A stretch of DNA of 64,000 nucleotides from CADCVQ01 sp038260305 (GTDB taxonomy: Bacteria; Actinomycetota; Thermoleophilia; Solirubrobacterales; Solirubrobacteraceae). Numbering within the stretch: position 1 is the first letter of the stretch; each line of letters starts with the position of its first letter. The notes beneath the pieces are model-generated. The model made no database searches. It saw only the letters and a list, made by a program, of their open reading frames with translations, and was not told the origin of the DNA. A program made the translations under genes and the position numbers. This document shows positions 1 to 8,863 of the stretch, piece after piece. The stretch lies in contig JBBSNY010000002.1 in assembly GCA_038260305.1 (NCBI GenBank), forward strand, positions 124,001 through 188,000, given 5' to 3'.

Positions 1-246
1 GACGATCGTCGCGTCTTCGTCGGCAGCGCCGTGACGCACGGCGTTCGTGACGAGCTCGGAGATGAGCACGGTGACGTCGAAGAGCTCGGACTTCTCGAGC
101 CGCGTCGCGAGGAGTTCGGTCACCGTTCGGCGGGCCGCGCCCGGGGCCTGTGAGCCGCCGGGCAGCTCGATCCGGCGCGCCAGGATGGCGTCCGAGCGCC
201 ATGACTTGCGCATGAGAAAGCCCGTTCGGTCGTCGGGCGCGCTCAT
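1..246 (-). CDS. RsbW-like serine kinase / anti-sigma ATPase, C-terminus cut by window edge
   Basis: The 82 visible residues start at an ATG (244-246) and run off the window. The stretch ELVTNAVRHG at about residues 65-74 is the N-box of the GHKL/HATPase_c fold of RsbW/SpoIIAB anti-sigma kinases, in which E and N coordinate Mg-ATP. In that family the protein holds a stress sigma factor or phosphorylates a STAS anti-anti-sigma factor. Its start overlaps the stop of the upstream phosphatase-like gene (ATGA), so the two are translationally coupled, as expected of a partner-switching module. The STAS gene at 43640 could be a partner, but that is inference. Family is clear; the target is unknown. 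Confidence 0.8.
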   Translation of the reverse strand, partial: MSAPDDRTGFLMRKSWRSDAILARRIELPGGSQAPGAARRTVTELLATRLEKSELFDVTVLISELVTNAVRHGAADEDATIV

Positions 247-710
247 CGAGTCCGTCGCTCCTCGAGCTCGCGATCCGGGCGCGCTCCGGCGGGGGCGGCC
301 GCCGTCGCGACGCGCTCGACGGCGTCGCCCGCATCGGCGACCCCGACCAACGTGTGCTGGAGGCGATCCTCGCCGAAGGGCTCGCCGTCTCCGACCGCGT
401 CGAAGACGCCGTCGGTGTAGAGCACGAGCACGTCGCCCGGCTCGATCTCGACCGTCGTTCGCCGCCACTGCTGGACGGCGTACGCGCCGAGCATCCGCGA
501 GAACTCGCCGACCTGGCGCGCGCCGTCCGCGCGGGCGAGCAGGGGAAGCGGGTGGCCGGCGGCGACGATCTCCGCCGTGGCGCCGTCGTCGTCCTCGCGC
601 AGGAACACATCGACGAGCGCGAGCGTGGCGACGACGGCCAGGCCCGGCGCCGTCGCCAGCACGCGGTCTGAGCCCGGGAGCGGTCGGCGAGTCTCCAGCC
701 TCGTCGGCAT
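243..710 (-). CDS. SpoIIE/PP2C-type phosphatase, C-terminal half only
   Basis: The 155-residue product matches the second half of SpoIIE/RsbU phosphatase domains: AGHPLPLL near residue 52, then GDVLVLYTDGVFDA near 92-105 and FGEDRL, where the conserved Asp of YTDG binds metal. The first half of the domain, with the GGDFYD and D-G metal ligands, is absent. Only about 80 bases separate this ORF from the preceding gene, so the missing part is not simply misannotated upstream. It could be a degraded gene or a non-catalytic regulator. It overlaps the downstream kinase gene by 4 nt. The ATG at 710 is preferred to a GTG one codon earlier. Confidence 0.6.
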   Translation of the reverse strand: MPTRLETRRPLPGSDRVLATAPGLAVVATLALVDVFLREDDDGATAEIVAAGHPLPLLARADGARQVGEFSRMLGAYAVQQWRRTTVEIEPGDVLVLYTDGVFDAVGDGEPFGEDRLQHTLVGVADAGDAVERVATAAAPAGARPDRELEERRTR

Positions 711-794
711 CACGTCGCAGATGATACGAGCCCGAGGACGAGGGGTCGGCGGTCCTCAGAAGACGACCGTCGTCCTTGTTGGCGACGCGCGCCG

Positions 795-2045
795 TCAGTC
801 GAAGTCGGCGGTCGTATGCGGGCCGACGCAGGCGATCGCGAGCGTGTCGGCGACATCGCGCGCGACCTCGGCGACCTCGTCCAGGGTCACGGCGTCGAGT
901 GCGGCGATCGCCCCGTCGGGGTCGATTTCCTCGCCGAAGACGATCGACTGGCCGGCGGCGTAGCGAGCGACGGCGTTCGTGTTCTCGAACGCGAGCACGC
1001 GCCGGCCGGCGGCGTAGGCGCGTGCACGCTCGACCTCGGCAACGGTCGGCCCGCCGTCGCGTAGCTCGCCGACGATCTCGCGCATGCGCGTGTAGGCCTC
1101 GACGCACTTCGTCGAATCGAGGCCGGCGCCGAGCTCGAGCAGCGGCACGTCGGCGTGCGCGTGCGCCATCCCGTAGACCGAGTAGGCGAGGCCGCGCTGC
1201 TCGCGGATCTCGTCGAACAGGCGCGAGCTCATCGAGCCGCCGAGCAGCGTCGCGTAGATCGTCATCGCGGCCCGCTGCTTGGGGTCTGAGACGTCGATCT
1301 TCGGCTGGTAGGACATGCGCAGGTGCGACTGGTTCGTGTCGCGCTCCTCTACGAGGGTCTTCGGGGCGAAGCTGGGGGCGGGCTCGAAGGCCTCCGGCGT
1401 CGGAAGCTGCGGGAAGCGCTCGAAGAGCTCGTCGACGGCGCCATTCTGGGCGACGTGATCGAGGTTGCCGACGATGAACGCGCCGCCGTGCCCGCCCGAC
1501 CAGCGGCGGTCGCGGAAGGCGATGATCGCGTCGCGGGTGAACGTGCGCAGGTGCTCCTCGGGGCCGAGCACCGGGCGCCCGAGCGGGTGGTCGCCGAACG
1601 CCGCCTCGTCGATCAGGTGGCCGGCGACGGACGAGGGCTCGTCCTTGTAGCGCTGGATCTCCTGGATGACGACGCCGCGCTCCTTGTCGAGCTCGTCCTG
1701 GTCGAGGTGCGGGCGGCCGGAGAAGTCCGTGAGCAGGTCGATCGCGTCCATCGCCGCCTCGGCGCGGACGGTGATGTGGAAGGCGACGAGGTCGTGCGAG
1801 GTGAACGCGTTCAGCGTGCCGCCCAGCCGCTCGGCCGTGTCGTTGACGTCGCGGTAGTGGGGGAACTTCTTGCCGCCCTTGAAGACGAGGTGCTCGAGGA
1901 AGTGCGCCATCCCGTTCTCCTCGGGCCGCTCGCTGCGCGCGCCGGCATCGAAGGCGACGAGGATCGTGACCGCGCGCGTGCCGTCGAGGCCGATGCGGTG
2001 CAGGGGCAGGCCGTTGGCCAGCGTGGAGGAGGCGATCGTGGGCAT
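795..2045 (-). CDS. M16-family zinc metallopeptidase (processing-peptidase like)
   Basis: The 416 residues fit one N-terminal plus one C-terminal M16 domain, the usual layout of bacterial PqqL/MPP-beta-like single-chain proteases. The inverted zinc motif HFLEH lies at residues 48-52 (ligands H48 and H52, catalytic E51). The third ligand E129 follows in IQEI, 77 residues after E51, as in the family. The C-terminal half has the ASRLFDEIREQRGLAYSV-type segment of the M16 C domain. Such enzymes degrade peptides or processed leaders, mainly in the cytoplasm; no signal peptide is seen. In many high-GC Gram-positives this gene lies next to pnp, which is not in view here. Confidence 0.88.
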   Translation of the reverse strand: MPTIASSTLANGLPLHRIGLDGTRAVTILVAFDAGARSERPEENGMAHFLEHLVFKGGKKFPHYRDVNDTAERLGGTLNAFTSHDLVAFHITVRAEAAMDAIDLLTDFSGRPHLDQDELDKERGVVIQEIQRYKDEPSSVAGHLIDEAAFGDHPLGRPVLGPEEHLRTFTRDAIIAFRDRRWSGGHGGAFIVGNLDHVAQNGAVDELFERFPQLPTPEAFEPAPSFAPKTLVEERDTNQSHLRMSYQPKIDVSDPKQRAAMTIYATLLGGSMSSRLFDEIREQRGLAYSVYGMAHAHADVPLLELGAGLDSTKCVEAYTRMREIVGELRDGGPTVAEVERARAYAAGRRVLAFENTNAVARYAAGQSIVFGEEIDPDGAIAALDAVTLDEVAEVARDVADTLAIACVGPHTTADFD

Positions 2046-2135
2046 GTACGAACGGTAGCGAGCGCTTGCAGCCGGCGGGCAGCGGCGAACGCGCCGAAGC
2101 CACGTCGGGCCGAGGGCGGTCGCACGAGGGACGAT

Positions 2136-3980
2136 CTAGCCGACGGGCGCGGCGCCGCCCGGCGCCGCCCGGTACGCGCGCCAGCCGCCGTAGGCCGTGA
2201 TGTCCGGCGCGTCCGCGACCGCGTCCGCCTCGCACAGAAAGCCCTTCACGCCACGACCGTCCGCGAGCATCACCGTGCCGATGACGAGCGGCGCCGGCAC
2301 GCCCGCGACGAGTCGGCCGAAGGACTCGAGCGACAGCTCCCAGATCTCGAGCTCGATCCCGGGGCCGTGCAGCGGCCCGCCGCCGACGAGCCCGGGCTTC
2401 GCGGGGACGGTGTCGGGCAGCGCATACAGGCGGTACCCCGGGGCCGTCTGAATCGTCTCGCGCAGGCGCGCGCCGAGCGCGACAAGTTGATGATTCAGCG
2501 GCTCGCCGGAGAGGTGGGCGCCGACGACGGCGAGCGCCACGCGCTCGACCTCGTCGGAGGGCGCGGCGGCGACGGGCTGCGCCGACTGGCCACACCCCGT
2601 GACCGCGAGGGCGCTGTCGCCGGTGGCCCCGTTCGCGGGCCCGACCGCGGGTTCGCCGGTCCAGCGCGCCGCGAGCGTCACGAGCGCGCGATCCGCGCCG
2701 GCGGGCGCGATCAGCGTGACGCCGAACGGCAGCCCATCCTCGCGCGCGCCGCCGGGCACGGCCACCGCGCACAGGTCGAGCAGGTTGACGAAGTTCGTGT
2801 ACGTACCGAGCATGGCGTTGCGCGCGATCGGCTCCTCGGCGACCTCGGCGGCGGTGAACAGCGTCGGCGCCGTCGGCAGCAGCAGGGCGTCGACGGATTG
2901 CCAAACCGCGCGCGTCGTGAGGCGCAGCTCGGCGAGTCGGTGGGCGGCCGCGAACGCGTCGACCGCGCTGTGATCGCGCGCGGCCATGACGACGCGGCGC
3001 ACGATTGGATCGACGTCGCGCGGGTGGTCGGCGACGAAGGCGCCGAACGCCGCGTAGCGCTCCGCGATCCACGGACCCTCATAGAGCAGCGAGGCGGCCT
3101 CGGCGAACGGCTCGTAGTCGATCTCGACGAGCTCCCAGCCGAGCATCTCCGCGCGCTGCAGCGTGCCCGCCCACGCCGCCTCCGCGACGCGGTCGCCGCA
3201 GAACGTCAGCTGATCGGGACGCGGGATCGCGATCCGGGCGACCGGCGTGCCGCAGCCGGGCCCGACCGCGCGCGGCTCCGGCAGCGCGCGCGAGTAGGCA
3301 TCCGCCGGATCGACGCCGAGTGCCACGGCGAGCACCCGCTCGGCGTCGGCGACGTCGCTCGTCAGCAGGGAGACGCAGTCCAGGCTGCGACAGGCGGGCA
3401 CGACACCGCGCGTGCCGATCGCGCCGAGCGACGCCTTGAAGCCGACGATCCCGTTGAACGCGGCCGGCACGCGACCGGAACCGGCGGTGTCGGTCGCCAG
3501 CGCGAAGGAGACCGTCCCGTCGGCGACGGCCACCGCCGACCCCGAGCTCGAACCGCCCGCGACATAGCGCGGATCGATGACGCTCGCGCACGCGCCGTGC
3601 GGGGTGCGGGTCCCCGTCAACCCGGTCGCGAACTGGTCCATGTTCGTCTTGCCGATCGGCACCGCGCCCGCCGCGATGAGCTGCGCGACGACGAACGCGC
3701 TGTCGTCGGGCACGTAGGCGTAGGCCGGGCAGGCGGCCGTCGTCGGCGTCCCGGCGAGGTCGATGTTGTCCTTGATCGCGAACGGCACGCCGTACAGCGG
3801 CAGGTCCGTCGGCGCGGCGTCGCGCAGGCGCGCGAGGATCAGCTTCACGCGGCTCCAGGCGACGAGCGAGATCCAGGTCGGCTCCGACGTCCCGCGCGCG
3901 CGCTCGTAGGCCCGCGCGACGATGTCGGCGGGATCCGAGGAGCCGTCGCGGTACCCCGCGATCAGCCGTGCGATGCTCAC
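2136..3980 (-). CDS. atzF: Allophanate hydrolase (amidase-signature enzyme)
   Basis: The enzyme cleaves allophanate to ammonia and CO2. The 614 residues match the two-domain AtzF architecture. An amidase-signature domain carries the Ser-cisSer-Lys triad: K70 in FAIKDN, the cis-Ser near S145 in GGSSSGS, and nucleophile S168 in DTAGSGR. A C-terminal domain from about residue 490 carries the GYRLYALPD and YGGWRAYR segments of allophanate hydrolases. The GTG start at 3980 overlaps the stop of the biuret hydrolase gene (GTGA). A longer open frame upstream would run entirely inside that neighbour and is rejected. With it, the gene completes biuret to three ammonia plus CO2. Confidence 0.88.
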   Translation of the reverse strand: MSIARLIAGYRDGSSDPADIVARAYERARGTSEPTWISLVAWSRVKLILARLRDAAPTDLPLYGVPFAIKDNIDLAGTPTTAACPAYAYVPDDSAFVVAQLIAAGAVPIGKTNMDQFATGLTGTRTPHGACASVIDPRYVAGGSSSGSAVAVADGTVSFALATDTAGSGRVPAAFNGIVGFKASLGAIGTRGVVPACRSLDCVSLLTSDVADAERVLAVALGVDPADAYSRALPEPRAVGPGCGTPVARIAIPRPDQLTFCGDRVAEAAWAGTLQRAEMLGWELVEIDYEPFAEAASLLYEGPWIAERYAAFGAFVADHPRDVDPIVRRVVMAARDHSAVDAFAAAHRLAELRLTTRAVWQSVDALLLPTAPTLFTAAEVAEEPIARNAMLGTYTNFVNLLDLCAVAVPGGAREDGLPFGVTLIAPAGADRALVTLAARWTGEPAVGPANGATGDSALAVTGCGQSAQPVAAAPSDEVERVALAVVGAHLSGEPLNHQLVALGARLRETIQTAPGYRLYALPDTVPAKPGLVGGGPLHGPGIELEIWELSLESFGRLVAGVPAPLVIGTVMLADGRGVKGFLCEADAVADAPDITAYGGWRAYRAAPGGAAPVG

Positions 3981-4696
3981 GCTCGGCCCGCCGCGGGCAG
4001 CGCCGCCAGCAGCGCGGTGCTCGTCGCGACCGCCCCGAAGACGCCTCCCTGCATGAGCACCATCCGCAGCGCGGCCTCGTGGTTGGCCGGATCCGTCGCC
4101 GCGGTGCAGTCCGACAGCACGAGACACTCGTAGCCGAGGTCGTTGCCCTCGCGCATCGTCGTCGAGACGCAGACGTCGGTCGTGATGCCCGTGATGACCA
4201 TGCTGTGGACGCCGCGGTTGCGCAGCACGAGGTCGAGGTCGGTGATCGAGAAGGCCCCCTTCGTGGCCTTGTCGATGACCATCTCACCCTCGATCGGGGC
4301 GAGCTCGTCGATGATCTCCCAGCCCGGCTCACCGCGCACGAGGACCCGCCCGCAGGGCCCGGCGTCGCCGATGCCGGCGCCCATCTGCCTCGAGCGCCAG
4401 AGCTTGTTCGGCGGGCAGTCCGAGAGGTCGGGCTTGTGGCCTTCGCCCGTGTGCACGACCGGTCCGCCGAGCGCGCGCCAGGCCGCCAGGACCGCCTGCA
4501 CGTGCGGGATCGGGGCGCGCGTCAAGCCGATGTCGTAGCCCATCGAATCGACATACCCGCCCGGCCCGCAGAAGTCGTATTGCCAGTCGATCAGCACGAG
4601 CGCGGTGTGTTCGAGATCGATCGCCCCGGTGTCCGGCCAGGCGTACGGCTCGGAGGCGACCAGGAGGCTGCCGGCGGCAGCGTCGACGGTGGTCAT
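3977..4696 (-). CDS. biuH: Biuret amidohydrolase (isochorismatase-like cysteine hydrolase)
   Basis: The 239-residue cysteine hydrolase has a visible Asp-Lys-Cys triad: D37 in LIDWQ, K143 in VIDKATKG, and C176 in GITTDVCVSTTMRE. From memory it resembles Rhizobium BiuH closely, including WPYNG/WPDTG-like N-terminal, GGYVD, IGAGIGDPGPCGR-like and GGVFG segments. BiuH hydrolyses biuret to allophanate, exactly the substrate of the overlapping downstream atzF gene. Its ATG overlaps the stop of the broken permease gene upstream (ATGA). Other family members (ureidoacrylate or N-carbamoylsarcosine amidases) are possible, but the atzF coupling favours biuret. Confidence 0.82.
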   Translation of the reverse strand: MTTVDAAAGSLLVASEPYAWPDTGAIDLEHTALVLIDWQYDFCGPGGYVDSMGYDIGLTRAPIPHVQAVLAAWRALGGPVVHTGEGHKPDLSDCPPNKLWRSRQMGAGIGDAGPCGRVLVRGEPGWEIIDELAPIEGEMVIDKATKGAFSITDLDLVLRNRGVHSMVITGITTDVCVSTTMREGNDLGYECLVLSDCTAATDPANHEAALRMVLMQGGVFGAVATSTALLAALPAAGRA

Positions 4697-5625
4697 CGTT
4701 GCTCCTCGTAGGTTGGTTGCAGTATCGGGGGTTCGGTGCTGCCGTGACGCTCGGCGACGGCGGAGATGACCGCCGCGAGCGCGACCGTCGCCCCGCCGCT
4801 ACAGGCCCGCGACGACTGCGCGCTCGACGTGAGCCGCGTCAGCGCGCGCAGGAGGTCGTCGACGTGCTCCTCGACGCGGTCGGGCGGCGCCAGCGCCAGC
4901 GAGACCTTGGCGCCGTGGATCAGCCCGACCGCGGACAGCACCGCTCCGAGGAAGCTGTAGATCGCCGCCCACAGGAAGCGCCGGTCGATCATGAAGACCG
5001 CGATCGCCCCGAGGATCATGCCCGCGAGGACCGCCCCCTCACCGAGCTTCGTCAACCCGTGCTGCAAGACCCCGTTGCCGGCCAGCCCTGCGTCCGAGAT
5101 GTCGAGGATCTTGTCGGCCGGCAGCTTGAGCGCCGCGAACGAGCTTTGGGCCGTCGCGATCGTGTTGTCGAGCAGGCCCGACGCCCACGACGCGACGTTC
5201 GGGACGACCGCGAGCACGATCGCTGCGTAGTGCGCCTTCGGCACCGCCCGGAACGCCTGGGCGCCGATGACGAGGCCGATGAAGAGCAGGATCGGCACGA
5301 TCGCCGGGACGGGCAGGACCGCGGACAGCAGCGGGAACATCCCGAACAGGCACAGCAGGAAGATCACGACGCCGGTCGCCAGCGAGTAGCTGATGCGTCC
5401 GCCGGCCTGCTTCCAGCCTGGGTGCCCGACCTAGACGGCCGGCGGGAACGGGCTGCCGAGGGCGGAGCCGATGATCGCGCCGGTGCCATCGGCGAGCAGC
5501 ACGTGACGCAGGTTGTACTTGTCGCCGGCGGCCGCGGCGCTCTCGACGTTGCTCATCGCCTCGGTGAAGTTGCCGAGGCCGAAGAAGGCGTTGAGATCGC
5601 CGCGGGTCCAGAACGGCAGCGACAT
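4693..5625 (-). pseudogene. NCS2/AzgA-like permease with internal deletion and amber stop
   Basis: Two open segments lie in one frame. The 5' part starts with RGDLNAFFGLGNFTE at ATG 5625 and ends GSPFPPAV followed by TAG (5431-5433). Translation then resumes as VGHPGWKQAGGRISYSLATG and about seven hydrophobic helices to the stop at 4693. Homologues usually read PFPTAVY-GHPGWK here, so TAG most simply replaces a Tyr codon. The N-terminal transmembrane block normally found between the RGDLN segment and the later part is also missing, so roughly 150 residues appear deleted. The stop overlaps the biuH start. The intact ancestor probably imported a nucleobase-like or biuret-type compound. Confidence 0.75.
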
Positions 5626-5693
5626 CTTCGGCGGTCCGGCGGAGGCGGGGACGGCGCCCTCGACGACTTCGCCGAATACCTCGACGACGCTGG

Positions 5694-6091
5694 ATGAGCC
5701 CGGCGCTGCTGCTCGACACTCACGCGGCGCTGTGCTGGCTGCTCGCATCCGACGAGATGCCCGACGCAACCAGGAACGTCATCACGGCTGCCGGCGCCGT
5801 GTACCCGCCAGCGCCGCGACGACCTGGGAGGTCGCGATCAAGCGGGCGATCGGCAAGTTGGAGTTGACGCTCCCCGACGGGATGACGTTCTCCAGCGCCT
5901 GTCGTGCGCACGGATTCTCGCTCTGCGATGTCAGCCACGCGGACGCCGAGGCCGTCGCCGAGTTGCCGTCGGCGCGGCGCGATCCGTTCGACCGGCTGAT
6001 CGCTGCCACGGCCCGACGGCGCAACTGGACGCTCGTCACCCGTGACCCGGGCTTCGCCGAACTCGCGGTACCCACACTCTGGCTGGCGTGA
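5694..6091 (+). pseudogene. VapC PIN-domain toxin with one frameshift
   Basis: The ATG at 5694 opens with LLLDTHAALCWLL, the first PIN-domain Asp motif. The frame is then lost near 5810. One base out of phase, it continues ASAATTWEVAIKRAIGKLEL, RRDPFDRLIAATA and LVTRDPGF to the stop at 6089-6091. All acidic PIN motifs are present across the two frames, so a single-base loss explains the break. No antitoxin gene precedes it: the upstream DNA is the 5' end of the permease pseudogene on the other strand, which it overlaps up to that gene's upstream region. Likely dead, unless the shift is a sequencing error. Confidence 0.7.
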
Positions 6092-6133
6092 CGGCCACGA
6101 AGGCCGGTTGAACTCGAAGCGCAGGCCCTGCGA

Positions 6134-7171
6134 TCAGGAGTGGCCCGCAGGCTGATTCTGCGCTCCTGCGAGGCCCTGCCGCGGTAGGGCCCGGCGACGC
6201 CGCCGAACGAGCGCCGGGGCGGCGATTGCGGCGGCGATCAGCCCGACGCCGAGCAGCGCCCAGCCGACCCCGGGCCCGGACGGGTCGCGGTCGGCGGCCG
6301 CGGCCCGCGCTGCGCGCGCCGCCGCAGCCGAGCCGACGCGGAGCGTCACCGTGTCGACGCTCGCCAGCGGCGCGCCCTTGCGGCTGATGTCGATCCGCGC
6401 GCCCTGATCGGCGATCGCGAGCTTCAGCCCGTACGCGCTGCCCGCCGGGAATGCCGCGCCGTCGAGATCGATGCAGCGCGCGGTCCGATCTCGCGTGTCG
6501 AGCGCGTGGATGAACGGATGCTCGCCCAGGCGGTCGTACAGCGTGTAGGCCCAGCGGCCGTCGGGGCTCACGACCCGTGTCACCGGCAGGCCGTTCATCT
6601 CGTCGGGGGACTCGCGCGGGTCGACCACGGGCTTCGGATCGAGGCGGTTGCGCGCGAGATCGTAGACACGGACGCGGTACTTGTGCGGATCGGTCGGCGA
6701 GACGTAGTTGATGAGAAACAACGACCGGCCGTCTGGCGACATTGCGTCGTAGCTGAAGTCGCCGCGCAGGTGGATCGTGTGGCGCAGGCGCAGGAACCCG
6801 TGCGTCGACATGACGGCGAACGTCGTGTCCTTGCGCGGAAAGCCCGAGCGCGGGCGGATCAGAACGAGCGTGCTGCCGTCGTGGGAGATCCCGCCGGCCG
6901 TCGAGTCATACGCCACGAGCGGGATGCCGAAGCGCCCCCGCAGGTTCGCGCGGCTCGTCACGGCGCCGGTCCTCGCGCGCTGCTGGAGGATCGCGGTGTG
7001 GCCGGCGAGGGTGACGCTGAGGTAGCGGATGGCGCCGTCGGGCGACAGCACGCCGCTCGGGCTGTCGTCGACGGGTAGCGGCAGGCCGTCGGCCGACGCA
7101 GGGGCGGCCGGCGTGGCGAGGGCGAGCGCCGCCACGGCGGCGCCCGTGAGGATCCTGCGGGCGGTTGGCAT
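6134..7171 (-). CDS. Secreted, C-terminally anchored beta-propeller-like protein
   Basis: The 345-residue protein has a signal peptide (MPTARRIL followed by an Ala-rich core, cut near APASA). Repeated SPDGR/SHDGS-type blades (for example MSPDGRSLFLIN and VVSPDGRWAYTLYD) suggest a TolB/WD40-like propeller. A C-terminal hydrophobic helix at about residues 300-320 is followed by an RRRRR stop-transfer. It is therefore probably displayed outside the membrane. No enzyme motif is seen. The ATG at 7171 is chosen because the longer open frame upstream adds only low-complexity Arg-rich sequence before the signal peptide. Function unknown. Confidence 0.7.
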   Translation of the reverse strand: MPTARRILTGAAVAALALATPAAPASADGLPLPVDDSPSGVLSPDGAIRYLSVTLAGHTAILQQRARTGAVTSRANLRGRFGIPLVAYDSTAGGISHDGSTLVLIRPRSGFPRKDTTFAVMSTHGFLRLRHTIHLRGDFSYDAMSPDGRSLFLINYVSPTDPHKYRVRVYDLARNRLDPKPVVDPRESPDEMNGLPVTRVVSPDGRWAYTLYDRLGEHPFIHALDTRDRTARCIDLDGAAFPAGSAYGLKLAIADQGARIDISRKGAPLASVDTVTLRVGSAAAARAARAAAADRDPSGPGVGWALLGVGLIAAAIAAPALVRRRRRALPRQGLAGAQNQPAGHS

Positions 7172-7336
7172 GCCACCAATACGCCTAACGGGTACGAAGA
7201 GGTCCCGAACCGTCGCACTGCGAGCGGGGTCCGGAGGTTCGTGGCTCCTCAGGCGGTAGCGACACCGCAATCGGGAGTGGTTGTACATCCGTACTGAAAC
7301 GGTGCGCCGCGCCCGCCGACGCGCGACAGTGTCGGC

Positions 7337-8731
7337 ATGCCGATCCACGAGTCCCGTCCCGACGCCGCAGCGAACCTCGACGTGCGGCCGCAGTTCACCC
7401 ACGCCGGCGAGCTTCATGCCGTCCCGCGGCTCGATCTCCCCGAGCACGAGATGCCGGCCGACAGCGCCTACCAGATCGTCCACGACGAGCTGATGCTCGA
7501 CGGGAACGCACGGCTGAATCTCGCGACGTTCGTGACGACCTGGATGGAGCCGGCGGCGCGCCGGCTCATGGACGAGTGCCTCGACAAGAACATGATCGAC
7601 AAGGACGAGTATCCGCAGACCGCCGAGCTCGAGCGCCGCTGCGTCGAGATGCTCGCCCGCCTGTGGCACGCCCCGCACGATGCGCCCGCCGTCGGCTGCT
7701 CGACGACCGGCTCCAGCGAGGCGGCGATGCTCGGCGGGATGGCGCTGAAGCGTCGCTGGGCGACGGCGCGGCGCGCGGCGGGTGAGCCCGACGACCGCCC
7801 GAACCTCGTCATGGGCGCGAACGTCCAGGTCTGCTGGGAGAAGTTCTGCCGCTACTGGGACGTCGAGCCGCGGCTCGTCCCGGTCGGCGACGGCAGCACC
7901 TGCCTGACCGCCGCGGGCGCCGCGGCGCACTGCGACGAGCGCACTATCGGCGTCGTCGCGATCCTCGGCTCGACGTTTGACGGCGCCTACGAGCCGGTCG
8001 CCGAGATCGCGGCGGCGCTCGACGCGTTGCAGGCGCAGCGCGGCGTCGACGTGCCGATCCACGTCGACGCGGCGTCTGGAGGCTTCGTCGCGCCGTTCCT
8101 CGACGCAGACCTGCTATGGGACTTCCGCGTCGCGCGCGTGGCCTCGATCAATGCCTCGGGGCACAAGTACGGGCTCGTCTATCCGGGCGTCGGCTGGGCG
8201 CTGTGGCGCGACAGGGACGTCCTGCCGGAGGACCTCGTCTTCCGCGTCGACTATCTCGGCGGCGACATGCCGACGTTCGCCCTGAACTTCTCACGGCCCG
8301 GGGCGCAGATCGTGGCGCAGTACTTCGAGTTCCTGCGCCTCGGCCGGGAGGGCTATCGCCGCGTCCAGCAGGCCTGTCGCGACAACGCGATGTTCCTGTC
8401 GTCGCGGATCGCCGAGCTCGGCCCGTTCGAGCTCGTCTCCGACGGCAGCGAGCTGCCGGTGTTCGCATGTCGGCTGCAGGACGAGATCGACGACTACAGC
8501 GTCTTCGACGTCTCCGAGACGCTGCGCATCAAGGGCTGGCTCGTCCCGGCCTACCACATGCCGCCCGCGATGCAGGACGTCGCCGTCCTGCGGATCGTCG
8601 TGCGCAACGGCTTCAGCCGCGACCTCGCGGAGATGCTGCTCGACGACCTGCGCTGGGCCGTCGAGCGCCTCTCGAGCGGGGGCAGCCGACCCGCGGGGGA
8701 TCACGAAGGTCGCAGCGCGTTTCACCACTGA
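7337..8731 (+). CDS. gadB: Glutamate decarboxylase (PLP dependent)
   Basis: Converts glutamate to GABA plus CO2 and consumes a proton, a common acid-resistance reaction. The 464 residues equal the usual GadB length. Visible features are the N-terminal ARLNLATFVTTWMEP block, the GSSEAAMLGGMALKRRW segment, HVDAASGGFVAPF with the PLP-binding Asp, and the Schiff-base lysine K277 in NASGHKYGLVYPG. The gene is followed in the same frame by a CPA2-type cation/proton antiporter, which would fit a pH-homeostasis pair. No GABA antiporter (GadC) is in view. The start ATG lies about 165 bp from the divergent secreted-protein gene, so it probably has its own promoter there. Confidence 0.93.
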   Translation: MPIHESRPDAAANLDVRPQFTHAGELHAVPRLDLPEHEMPADSAYQIVHDELMLDGNARLNLATFVTTWMEPAARRLMDECLDKNMIDKDEYPQTAELERRCVEMLARLWHAPHDAPAVGCSTTGSSEAAMLGGMALKRRWATARRAAGEPDDRPNLVMGANVQVCWEKFCRYWDVEPRLVPVGDGSTCLTAAGAAAHCDERTIGVVAILGSTFDGAYEPVAEIAAALDALQAQRGVDVPIHVDAASGGFVAPFLDADLLWDFRVARVASINASGHKYGLVYPGVGWALWRDRDVLPEDLVFRVDYLGGDMPTFALNFSRPGAQIVAQYFEFLRLGREGYRRVQQACRDNAMFLSSRIAELGPFELVSDGSELPVFACRLQDEIDDYSVFDVSETLRIKGWLVPAYHMPPAMQDVAVLRIVVRNGFSRDLAEMLLDDLRWAVERLSSGGSRPAGDHEGRSAFHH

Positions 8732-8863
8732 CGCCCGCGTCGCCTCGCACCTCGACATGGGCCGCTCGTAAGCTGTCGCATCGACCTCGGGATCCTCGCC
8801 CTGATCTGCGCGTCGGCGCTGCTCGGCCCGGCGCTGTCGCTGCTGTCGCGCGGAAAGCTGCCG

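Noticed and set aside
1323..4133. Plus-strand open frame spanning the M16 and atzF genes
   Set aside because: Opposite strand of two well-supported genes; composition is typical of a high-GC shadow frame.
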